Position numbers and translations under genes: made by a program. 64,000 bases of DNA from Siphonodentalium dalli (lineage: Eukaryota > Mollusca > Scaphopoda > Gadilida > Siphonodentaliidae). The notes under the pieces are model-generated. The model was not told where the DNA came from and ran no database searches. It worked only from the letters and a program-made list of their open reading frames with translations. Positions within the stretch are counted from its first letter, which is position 1, and each line of letters starts with the position of its first letter. This document shows positions 33,501 to 46,100 of the stretch, one piece after another. The DNA is taken from assembly GCA_032622095.1 (NCBI GenBank), contig CP136061.1:37269797-37333796 (forward strand). Reading direction: 5' to 3'.

Positions 33501-36500
33501 CATAGTAAATTCCTTATTTGGTATGTGACGTAACTACCATAGGTTACTATAAAAATATTAACTGGATTTAAAAATATTCATCTCTTTGGAAAACAATTAT
33601 ATTATGTACACGTTTTCTGTCTGATCATTTCCCAATCATGAAGTAACATGGATTAGCTGGATTTTGAACTGACAGCAGGTAGAACGGGTCAATTAACCCT
33701 TTACCCAACAAACCGGCCAAATAAAGCTTCAACAGCCTAAAATATCTTCGGTCTGTCTCAATAGAACCATACAAATATGGATATCATTGGAACCGGCTCC
33801 TTGACCACATTGTGATAGTTACAGTTATGCCCTGTGCCAATGCATTCTCTTATATATGCGAGTCGACCATAGGTCGCCTCGCATATATAAGAGAATGCAT
33901 TGGCCTAAAAAAAAACTTTTTTTAACACTTTTTACCATTTTTTCTTATATTCTTTAACAATTTTATAATTTTTAATGTATTAAGCCAATGCATTCTCTTA
34001 TATATGCGAGGCGACCTATGGTCGACTCGCATATATAAGAGAATGCATTGGCACAGGGCCGTTCTGTTGGGTAAAGGGTTAACATAAAATTTGGTGTGAT
34101 TTGAAAGTGATTGTTGATGGCACCAATAGTTTTATCTTCGCCTTCCACAGGGCAACGGAACATTTTCATTGGACCATCTGGTAGTTCCGAGTGTTTGTCT
34201 ATAAATAAATGATTCTGTAACGTTTTTGATGTTTGTTTTCATAACAAAGCATACAAACGTGACAATAACATGCAATGTATGCCATATTTATGATTGGTAT
34301 AAGAACAAAATCTGTCTATTATATAATACTCTTTCTGTTTATGGTGGTTTCAGCAGATGTGACTATTTTAACAGCAATACCCACCGTGAAGGCCGTCTGT
34401 ATCTTTTGTAACACACCAAGTTATATTTGATTAGACACAAGAATAATAATCAAATTCTAAGTTTATGAAGTTTACCAAAAAAAATAATGGGAAATACTAA
34501 GTCAACAAGGGCCAAAACTCAGGCAAAAAGAAGTGAACCGAACCCAAATTTGATCTTGATCCATATAGTTAATTTGGAAACAATTGGGTAATCCACATAC
34601 AATATTTGAAAACAATCAGTATCTAAGACTCACAGATAATTTAATTGCATGCACTTTTCTTGAAATAACTAAAATAGACAACTAATTGTCTGTAATAATC
34701 CAGATTGAAAATATACCAATAAGCTTAATTGCTGAATAATAATATGAATAAGGATGTCTCTTCTGTGCAAAATCACAGGTTTACAAAGGTATTTAGGTAG
34801 TAAGTCTAACAGGTCATTTTTATTTAGATTTAGTTTAGACTGACTGACCAGTTTCTAGACAGAATTGTGAGAATGTCAGTGGCATAACTTACATTATGTT
34901 ACATACATGTAGTTATACATGTAAAGTTCAAAGACAAAACATAAGAACAAATACTCGTAATTTATTTATAACTAACTTGTTTTTTTTCTTGATTGTAGGT
35001 TGTATGCATAATTTATTTATCGAGTCTACTAACTTAGGTTTTAATTTATTTATAGTCTACTGACTTTGGTTTTTTCTTGATTGGAGGCTGCACACATCTC
35101 CTTGCAATCTCCACAGCTTGGCCTAGAAAGTGAGTTTTCAGTAATTCTGGGAAATTATGGTCCTCCACCTCAATGCTGTGAATTAAGTAACAAACACTTC
35201 AGAAGATAAAAAAATTATGGACTTCAGAGGAAATTAGATGTGAGGAAAAGTTATGTCAATTTATAGAGAATACCTACTGTTTTTTGTTTGAATACCAATA
35301 TATCTCATGAGTGTATGGAAAGAAATATCCAATTTTCCGGAGCAGCTGCAAGCCGCAAGTGAAATTTATATATTTCTTTCCAGACACTCATGAGATGCTT
35401 CAGGTATTTAGTAATGCAAAGATTAATATACAAGATGGCTGCCGGCAGACATGTTTTCCATCGAAAATCGCTAAAAATTTGATGACTCCCATCTAGAAGT
35501 GATCCTAAACATACCTGTAAATAGGGGCTGCAGGGTATGCTGATGGATTCAAATTATGAAAACCAAAATGGGTGCTGGAGGGCATGTTTCTTAACGAATC
35601 TCAGAAATGAAAATGACACTGTATCTCAAATTGAAAATGGGATCATGCCATATATTACAGACCATAGAGTCATAGGGAACTCAGACACTTTATATGCTTA
35701 AGTAACTAGAGGTTACCCTGAAGATGCAGTTCGGGACGCAGTTCGGGATTAATAAAAATCAAACATTTGGCTGTTGGGAGTGCCAAATGATGCAGTAATA
35801 CTAATAGAAAGAGTAAAATTTGAGATGGCTCCCATCTGGAGGTCACCCGAAGATAAATGTGAAGTTTGGTGATGATCGGATGAGGGAGTTGGCCTCTTGG
35901 GTGCGCCGAATGATTTAGTTTGGTGATGATCGGATGAGGGAGTTGGCCTCTTGGGTGCACCGTATGATTTAGTTTGGTGATGATCGGATGAGGGAGTTGG
36001 CCTCTTGGGTGCACCGAATGATTTAGTTTGGTGATGATCGAATGAGGGAGTTGGCCTCTTGGGTGCGCCGAATGATTTAGTTTGGTGATGATCGGATGAG
36101 GGAGTTGGCCTCTTGGGTGCACCGAATGATTTAGTTTGGTGATGATCGGATGAGGGAGTTGGCCTCTTGGGTGCACCGAATGATTTAGTTTGGTGATGAT
36201 CGGATGAGGGAGTTGACCTCTTGGTGCGCCGAATGATTTAGTTTGGTGATGATCGGATGAGGGAGTTGGCCTCTTGGGTGCACCAAATGATTTAGTTTGG
36301 TGATGATCGGATGAGGGAATTGGCCTCTTGGGTGCACCGAATGATTTAGTTTGGTGATGATCGGATGAGGGAGTTGGCCTCTTGGGTGCACCGAATGATT
36401 TAGTTTGGTGATGATCGGATGAGGGAGTTGACCTCTTGGGTGCACCGAATGATTTAGTTTGGTGATGATCGGATGAGGGAGTTGGCCTCTTGGGTGCACC

Positions 36501-39500
36501 GAATGATTTAGTTTGGTGATGATCGGATGAGGGAGTTGGCCTCTTGGGTGCGCCGAATGATTTAGTTTGGTGATGATCGGATGAGGGAGTTGACCTCTTG
36601 GGTGCGCCGAATGATTTAGTCATACAAAGAGTAAACAATCCAAGATGGCCATGTTTTTCAATAAAATACGGAAAAATTTGATGGCTCCCATCTAGTGGTC
36701 ACCCAAAAGATCCATCTAGAAGTTATCCTAAACAAGGCTGTAAAGTTTCAAAACAATTCTCCAATTCTCCTGCGGGCTGCAGGGTGTGCCAATGGATTCA
36801 AATTTTAAATTCAATATGGCTGCTGGTGGCCATATTTTTTTACAAATTTTATTTTGATGGCTCCCATCTAGTCATCACCCAAAAGATCCATATGAAATTT
36901 GGTGACGATCAAATGAGGGATGTGGTCTGTAGGGTGTGACAAAGTCATGCAAATACTAAAATCCAAGATGGCTTTCATAGAAAATTTGTCAAATTTGATG
37001 GATCCCATTTAGAGGTGATCCTAAACAAGCATGTAAAAGTTCAAAACAATTCTCCAATAAATGGAGGCTGCAGGATTCAAATTTCAAATCCAAGATGGTT
37101 GCTGGCGGCCATTTTTGTGGCGAATTTTGGCAAGAATCGATGGCTCCCATGTCTAGAGGTCACCCCGAAGATCCACATGAAGTTTGGTGATGATCGGATG
37201 AGAGATGTAGGGTGTGCTAACAGAAATTGTTGGCGGACGGACGGACAGACGACAGACAGCAACCCATGGCAATAACTCAAACATGACTTTGTCAAGTTGA
37301 GCTAAAAAACAATGTCTCCCATCTAGAGGTCACCCCGAAGATCCATATGAAGATTGGTGATGATCAGATGAAGGATGCGGCATGTAGGGTGAGCCTAAAG
37401 AATTTGTTGATGGACGAAAGAACAGATTGAACATGATTTTTCTAATTTCTATGATGGCATATAAATTCCATAGAAGACTATTTCACATATTTATCGACCT
37501 ACTTTAATCTCCGGAATGTGATATAACCGAGAGATGTAAAATTGGGAGAAGTCTCGTCCCCCCGTTTGGTTTTTAGGGAGAAGTGGACTGTTTATCAAGG
37601 AAAATGATCAGTGCTGAAGTTCAATTTACACCACAACATCACCCTTCTATGGTGCAGTATTATGCAAATAAAAACCGATTTATAAAACCATTACAGTGAG
37701 TAAGTACACCATTGTAATCAGTAAATATACTTTAAATATGCAGGTGGAAAATATACATGCTGGTATATGAGAAAGAAGTCACTTCTCCGTGGGACAAAAA
37801 AATGGGAGAAGTGGCACATTTTAGGGAGAAGATGTCTCCCAAATCACCCTCTAGGCTGATCCCTGCTACTAGGTATAATAAAAGGTCAGCTGACCACAGT
37901 GTCCCCAAAAGTGTGGCAAGTCGATGCCGCTTTGTTGAAGAAATTAAAAAAATGTTGAAAAGGGTTAATAACTCCGTAAAAAAAAAAAAATTCCGTCATC
38001 TATATACATGTTGCACATCTTCAATATATGGGCAACAATATTCTGAAGTTTCAAATCTCTAGGATGAAAACTGCAGGAGGAGTTGATTACACCATGAAGG
38101 TACACTCATACAGAAAATTATAAAATATGTTGAAATTTTCTAAGACGATAATGGTTAATAACTCAGTTAGGGGTGGGAAGATTGCACCGGTGTATCGCGA
38201 TACGGTAACATACGATGCATGCACCGATACAAATCCTTAAATATCGTCGTATTGCGATACACGTATAATTCATAATAAATGTTTACTGTACGAAAACTTC
38301 GAAAAGCATAGTCACTTGATCGGCTATTAAGATATATCGAGAGTTTCAGTCCTAAAACAAAGTTAAAACAAGACTTCGCATGTGCATATATAGCTTCGCG
38401 CGAAAGTGATGAAACGTACTATAATGTGTCCGTGCTGCACGTGCATCGCGTGTTTGATTAGAGCCGGTGCATATTTACGCCACATGGCACAATTGATATA
38501 TAACTTCCCGTTTCGTTTTCGGAAGCACATGTCACGTGCGCTCGCAGCTGACGCACAACTGCCTTCTAAATATACCGGTACTTTCCCGCAGTACCCTTCA
38601 TTTTGACCGCGTAATCGCGTGTCACTCGAACTCAATTCGTATAGTTACGAGTCCAGTGGTCTGAATCTAGTACATTGTATTTAGAGTTACTCCTCTTACA
38701 TTGGCAGCTCCGCGTTTTGTGATTTATTAACAAGTGATTTCAAGCATGATCACTTACGGACTTTCTTTGTGCAAGTCTTGATTACCCGATTTTGTGGTCA
38801 TCGTCCTTGAACTCTTGAGTTTCAACATCCGTTTTTTTTAAATAAGCTTTGTAAATGTAATGGCGTCTACGGAGCAAGCAGTTGAGATTCCTCAGCAATC
38901 GCAGGAAAAATTCATTATAAAACCCAAACCCGCAGACAAATACAAGTCTAAAGTTTGGCAGCACTTCGGTTTGTTAGCTACCCTAGTAAATGGGATAAAG
39001 AGTGTTTTCGACTGCTGGCGATAATATAAATGCTCAGCGCTCAATGCTGAACTCAGAAAATGTTGACACTTTAATTTTTTTGAGAAAGAACCTGCGTTAC
39101 CATTAACTTACCAATAAATAGTCGATCTTGTATTTACTGTTTAGAGTAGATCAGACTCATAATAACTATTGACTTGTTTGAAAGTTGTTTCAGTTGCAAG
39201 TAGGCACAGTAATGCTATTTGCCCTAATAAGCTTGTGTTTGAGTTGTCATGTTTGATTTGATTAAATTCTGAAACAATGTCTGGAGTGTATCTATGTAGT
39301 ATGTATATATGTATCTAGATACGCACTCGTATCGCGAACGGTGTATCGAGATACGTATCGTATCGTGGCACTAGCGTATCTTCCCACCCCTAAACTCAGT
39401 CAAAAAATAATTTTTCCGTCATCTATATACATATTGCACATCTTCAATATATGGGCAACAATATTCTGAAGTTTCAAATCTCTGGGATGAAATATGTAGG

Positions 39501-42500
39501 AGGAGATGATTACACCATGAAGGTACTCAAAAGTGTGACGGACAGAGCCCGTTTCTATAGTCCCCCAAAAATAAATGTTTCGGGGGGACAATAATATGAA
39601 GGCCCAAACCGAAAAGGGGCTTCAACATGAAGAACATTGAAGAAAATAGATTGTGTTTCAAAATATTCTTTAACCCTTTACCCAACAGAAGGTCCCTGTG
39701 CCAATGCATTCTCTTATATATGCGAGTCGACCATAGGTCGCCTCGCATATATAAGAGAATGCATTGGCTTAACACATTAAAAATTATAAAATTGTTAAAG
39801 AATGTAAGAAAAAATGGTAAAAAGTGTTAAAAAAAGATTTTTTTTAGGCCAATGCATTCTCTTATATATGCGAGGCGACCTATGGTCGACTCGCATATAT
39901 AAGAGAATGCATTGGCACAGGGCATAACTGTAACTATCACAATGTGGTCAAGGAGCCGGTTCCAATGATATACATATGTGTATGGTTCTATTGAGACAGA
40001 CCGAAGATATTTTAGGCTGTTGAAGCTTTATTTGGCCGGTTTTGGCCGGTTTGTTGGGTAAAGGGTTAAGGTAAGGGGTCTCAAAGCATACCCGAGCCAC
40101 TTATATATTTTTCTCGTTCACCCTAATGAATAATACTCACCGCGCTTGTTGTTTTGGATAGTCTTCAGGCACTGTTATCCTGAAGTTAAATCGGAACTCG
40201 TTCTGTGTAATCTTGACAGCAATCTGGGATGTCTTCTGTTTTAACTTAAGATCATCTCCCTCACCAATAATGTCTTTTTTAATAAAACTAATTTCATCGC
40301 TGCACACACAAAGTGGATTTTCGTCTAAGAATATGTTGGTGAAATTTAGTACGATCATACACTGAAAGAAAAAGAAGTAGTTTGAAGACAATTGACGTAC
40401 TTAACTAGCAGTCCTAATGTCTTCTACAACAAACCGTCTAAAAGAAAGATGAAGTTTATTTGAAGAGAACTGAAGATGAATTCATGCTTGAAGACTAATT
40501 TTAATTTAAAGCCTAGTTTACTTTTTATTCAGATACCATTGTATAACATATGTGACCCGCCATATCAAATCCAGTCGTAAGTCGGGATTTTTTTTACCCT
40601 GTGCCAATGCATTCTCTTATATATGCGAGTCGACCATAGATCGCCTCGCATATATAAGAGAATGCATTGGCCTAACAATTTTTTTACAATTTTAATAATT
40701 TTTTCTTGTATTCTTTAACAATTTTATAATTTCACCCATACAGAGCCCCAGACAAACATGAGCAGACGACACTCTTCTATATGCTTCTATATATGTGTGG
40801 ATATTTTTTATTTTATGTCCTAAAAATTGTAAGAAACATTTATTTAAAAAAAATGATAAAAAATTGTTAGGCCAATGCATTCTCTTACTGGTATATATGC
40901 GAGGCGACCTATGGTCGACTCGCATATACAAGAGAATGCATTGGCACAGGGTAAAAAAATCCTGACTTACGACTGGATTTGATATGGCGGGTCACATATA
41001 TGAATCCAGAAGAGTCACTTTCAATGAGATATCTTGTTAGTAGGGTCCTGTGAATCTATTCTATTCGGTGTGAATTCGAAATTGTTTGTCTAATAAGTTT
41101 TGTTTCAAAATTGGCTGTCCTGATTTGAATGTTATTGAGTTATTCCCACCAGGTACATTCCAAAGATCAAATGGTTTTTTGTTTTATTATTTTTGGTGCG
41201 AAGAGACTTCATGGTACTAAAGAACAACAACGCCAACAGTTAACAATGTTGCTAGTAAACTCTGAACGTAAAATAATTAAAGTTGCACATAGTGACATAT
41301 TGTTTGGAACTTTGATTCTGCAAACCTGAAATACTTATTACACACCATCAACCACTTTAGTTGTTTAAATACAGGACATTCAAAGTTATTCTGAAGGAAA
41401 CAAAATAGTCTATTGTTTTTATCACCATTATTTTAGCTAAAGAAAGCAAATTTTCGGTCAAAGATATGTCAAAGTAGAAACTAATATCACTGCTTCGTCT
41501 TGCTGTTAAGTTGAACGGTGCCTAAAAAAAGATTGTCCCAACACAATATGTGCCTTTAAATATTTCCGAAAGTCATGTCACTGGTACGAAAGTAGGCCAG
41601 GTCATGGCAGAGTCCGCTCTTCCATGTCCTGGATCGAGAGCATGAGCGAGTGCATGTATTATGTCTTTTCTCTTTTGTTATTCTTTGTTCACAATAACAT
41701 TTAAAAAAAAAAAAAAAAAACAATGTTGCTAGTAATCTATAAATAGACTGCACAATCTATGTAATAATGACAGCCAAGATGAGAGATTCTAGCAATTGCG
41801 GGTCACAAGAAAATTACATACAAAATCATTCAGCAAACCTTGCCCTCTCCATCCATCACTCATTGCATTCACATCCATCTATATCTATGGTGAAAATGAG
41901 CTGCATACATATTCTAGTTTAGTCTTGTTGATTCTGGTATTATCACATCAGTGGTAGATGGCTTATTGCAAAGAAAACGCATTAATATGGCTAGGTAATA
42001 CAAGATAAATTGATGATCTGTTACATATATCTGTATGCTTTTGATTCGTTACAGCTACCTATACAAGTGTTCTCAGAATTGTTCCATATCTTCACTGTTT
42101 ATACACACGAGACAATTCATTTCGATATTCAATGCGATTTTGAATCTTGATTCTCATAAAAGCAGCTGGTTCGCTGTAGGAATGCTATATTTTGATTCTA
42201 GAAAATTTTATGGATTTTAAGACCTGGCTTTGATAGAAAACAGTAAATTTTGAAACAGTTTTTTATATTTGAAATTTTGAAAAAACGTTTCTTCAAAACC
42301 ATGAATAAAAACCTTAGGGTAAGGGGGTTAAAATAAGATCACATAAAAAACTTAAATCACAAATATATTTTTCCTTTGGTCTTATGGCAAACAGGATTGT
42401 GGAGACATGTTTAATGCTGTCTGCTACTAGGCCTGCACAAACTGTGTGTAATCAGTAGTTACCTGCTTTTGTCCAAGATATTTTTTGGCCTCTGATTCTG

Positions 42501-43120
42501 CGAGATTGGTGAGCCCCTGCAGGAATTTGTATGCTAAATGTTTGCTCTTATACTCAATAACAATGGGTTCATGTGGATAGTTAGCAGGGAACTGCATGCA
42601 CAACGTCAGCGATTTCCGTTCAGTCTTCCTGCAAGAGATATGTAATCTACATAGACATGTACACAGTGGAAATTTAAGCCATTAACCCTTCCATGACTGG
42701 AACTTCCTGAAATTTTGCGAAAACCCTGTGCCAATGCATGTCTTATATATGCGAGTCTCCCACAGGGAGCCTCGCATATATAAGAGAACAAATTGGCATA
42801 ACAATATTTTACCTTGTAAGTCAGTGCATTCTCTTATATATGTGAATGCACTGGTACATGATCTTTAATCCTGCACCCATCATGAAAGTGTTAAGCCATT
42901 AAACGTAAACACACTAAGACATATTAAAGGGACTAAAGGCCTTTGAAGTGGGTTCACGTGAATTACATGTAACATACAAGTCTGTAAAACAGCTATCCGT
43001 CAACATGTACATAATGTACATGAAAAAATAGATTGACTTTGTTTTTATTTTCATTATTAACCCTTTCGTGATGGGAACTGTGTATCCTGTACCACTGCAT
43101 CTATATCTATATTTGCGAAT

Positions 43121-43154
<34 letters not shown>

Positions 43155-46100
43155 CTGTGTTCTATAGAAATCCACAGGGGACCATCTAGATGATGCCAAA
43201 GGGGTCTACTAGGAGTAGCTTTTTACGAGAAAGATAATGGTCGGGGTTAGAATTTTCTAAAGTGACGCCGTTGTTGTCAGGGGCAGAAAAGGGGGAGGGG
43301 CAGAAAAACAATTTGTCGCCGATTGCCACCAAACTTATATATAATCATCCCCATAATATGATGAATCTAATGGCGTGGTTTATATATGACAAAAGTCGCG
43401 CCGTTCGCGTCAGGGGTGCCCGGAAGGGGGAGGGGGGCAGATTTTTTTTTCTGTTGCCGATTGCCGCGAAACTTACATATAATCATCCCCATGATGTGAA
43501 GAATCCAACGGTGTGGTTTAAATATGTCAAAAGTGTCGTCGTTTGAGTCAGGGACGAACGGACGGGGAGAGGGGCAAAAAATTGATCAAACTAATTTTAG
43601 CGCCGATTTCCACCAAATTGATATATATTCTTCTGCATGATACAAGGAATCTAATTGTGCGATTTAACAACGCCAAATTGTTGTTTTTAGATGAAAGATT
43701 GGGAGGGGTGGGCACTAAATTTTATAATAAGTCGCCGATTGCCACCACACTTATACAAAATCATCCCCATGGTATGAGGAGTCTAATGGTGTGGCTTTTA
43801 TCTGTCAAATGTGGCCTCATTCGAGTCAGGGTTGCATTGAAAGGGACAGGGTCACCAAAATTGATGCACATTTTTTTTAGTGCCAATTTCCACCAAAATG
43901 ATACACGTGATTTAAAGACGCCATAGTGGTGCTGTTTGGGTGAGAGATGGAGAGGGGAGGGATTGGCACCAAATTTGATTAAAAAAATAGTTTAGTCGCC
44001 GATTATCACCAAACTTATAAACAATCATCTCCATGATATCAGGAGTGTAATCGTGTGGTTTAAGGATGTCACAAGTGGGGCCATTCGAGTCAGTGGTGTA
44101 TAGAGATGAGAGGGACACAAAAAATTATATCTATATGTTTAGTGCCGATTTCCACCAGATTGATACATATTCTTCTCCGTGATACGAGGAATCTTATCGT
44201 GTGGTTTAGATACACCAAATTGGTGCCCTATGGGTGACAGATATGGGAACCTTAAATTTGATACGAATTTTTATACTCGCCAATTTTCACCAATTTCATA
44301 TATATGCATCTCTAATCTCTAATGAGTCTTAGTGTGTGCAGCTTGAGTCCGAAATAGGGACGGGAGGGTCAACAAAACTGATAAAAAATATTTTTTGTAC
44401 CAATTACCATAAAATTCAGACACGTTCTTCTCAAATGATACAAGAAATAAAATCGTGCTGTCTGTCTGTCTTTTTGTCTGTCTGTGTGCACTCTATATAT
44501 AACTTCACGCGGTACAATCGAGATGGCACTAAGGCGTTCTAAAAGGTGTAACTTTTTACAAGGAAGATAATGGTGCGGGTTAACATTTTCTAAAATGACG
44601 CTGTTGGTGGGAGGGGAAATTTTAAAAATATGGTGAAATAGTTTTGTCGCTGATTTCCACCAAACGAATACATAATCACCTTCGCAATATGGCGTTGTTC
44701 GAGTCAGCGTTGTATCAACAATTGATTTAATAAACCAAATTCATACACGTTTTTCTCTAATGATATACCATGATCTAAATCTCATTTGGTGTCGTTTGCG
44801 TCACGGATGGCGAGCGGATATGCACTATCATTGATAAGATTGCTATTCGCCGATATCCACATATAAGTTATATACAGTCACCAGGCCATCTCCATATCAT
44901 TTTAAGTAGTTGGGCGTTCATATTTCACAATCCCGACATATGGTTACCCACATAAGTCACTTGAACAATTATATCTTCTTAACAGTCATATTTATATGGG
45001 AATGGCAATCAAGGCATTCACACAATGAGCTAGCAAAAAGAGATAACTAGAAGAAGCATTAAACGTATATTTATCATTCTATTGAAGAGATACACATATT
45101 CGTGCAAACTGAGAGACCTCGAACCGTCAGAGGATTGCATATATAATAACAAAATTTAGTATGTTCCATTCAATACAGTTTCCACAAAAAGTTACAATTT
45201 GTCAAGAGATATGGAAGGCATGTTCAAAAATAGTGGTCACAGTGTGCAGTCAAATATAGTTTCTTCTGATATACAAGAAAATGCAGTTAGTAGCACAAGA
45301 CTTTTCAGGATCCTACCAATACTCATATCTGATAAGGGTTTTAGAACAGTCTCATCGACTGACATAAACAACTCAAAATCTCGCTCTGTGCCTGGCACAT
45401 GTAGCTGATATATATGAGCAGCAACAATTCGTTTAAACTAAGAATATTTAGCCAATATATAGCACCATGAACAGAGGAGCACCTGGAAATTTCTTTGAAA
45501 CATCTGTATCTTCATAGGGATATATGATAGCCAGGTGTCCTCGAGATCTTAGTCCAAGCCACTAGATTGATTGATACATCTCAATATGTAAAACCCAATT
45601 ATCATATTTTATCGAACTAATGTGTTTATGATGTTCATGTATCATATTGTAACGTCTAATGTATACGCAGTTGTAAATAAATAAATACTTCATTATTGGT
45701 GGAACGGATTAATCGCGATAAACAGAATGACAAATGACAAGGTGAGCCACTACTTATATTCCATGACTGTAATAATCATGTTTGGTGATGCTATTTGAAT
45801 ATACAATTTATGAGAAAACGTATAACACTTTAAGCAAGCGCATTCTCTATTCCCAACAAATATCCACAGCATACATTAACCTGAGCAACGCCGGGTAACC
45901 CTGCTAGTTCTCTTATATATGCGAGTCTCCCATAGGGAACATCACATACATGTACATGTATATAAGAGAAAGCACTGACTTACAAGGCCAAGGTAAATAT
46001 TGTTAGGCCAATATATATTCTTATATAAGCGAGGCTCCCTATGTGAGACTCGTATATATAAGAGAATGCATTGGCAGTCTTTTCACAAAATTTCAAGAAG

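Larger units (their letters stand above)
43100..45907 (+). mobile_element. Non-autonomous Helitron 5, 2.8 kb
   Basis: It starts TCTATATCTATATTTG directly after a host A, with (GTCT)n close behind. It ends gagcaacgccgggtaacc then CTGCTAG, directly before a host T. Removing it restores the MITE reading CCACTGCA/TTCTCTTATATATG seen intact elsewhere, so both boundaries are exact. The interior is a decayed tandem array plus about 1.2 kb of unique sequence. No Rep or helicase motifs were seen. It lies in intron 1. Confidence 0.92.

Noticed and set aside
35706-36638. 310-codon repetitive protein
   Set aside because: Made of the 54-bp minisatellite in intron 3. A single-base deletion switches frames without a stop, which shows no coding constraint.
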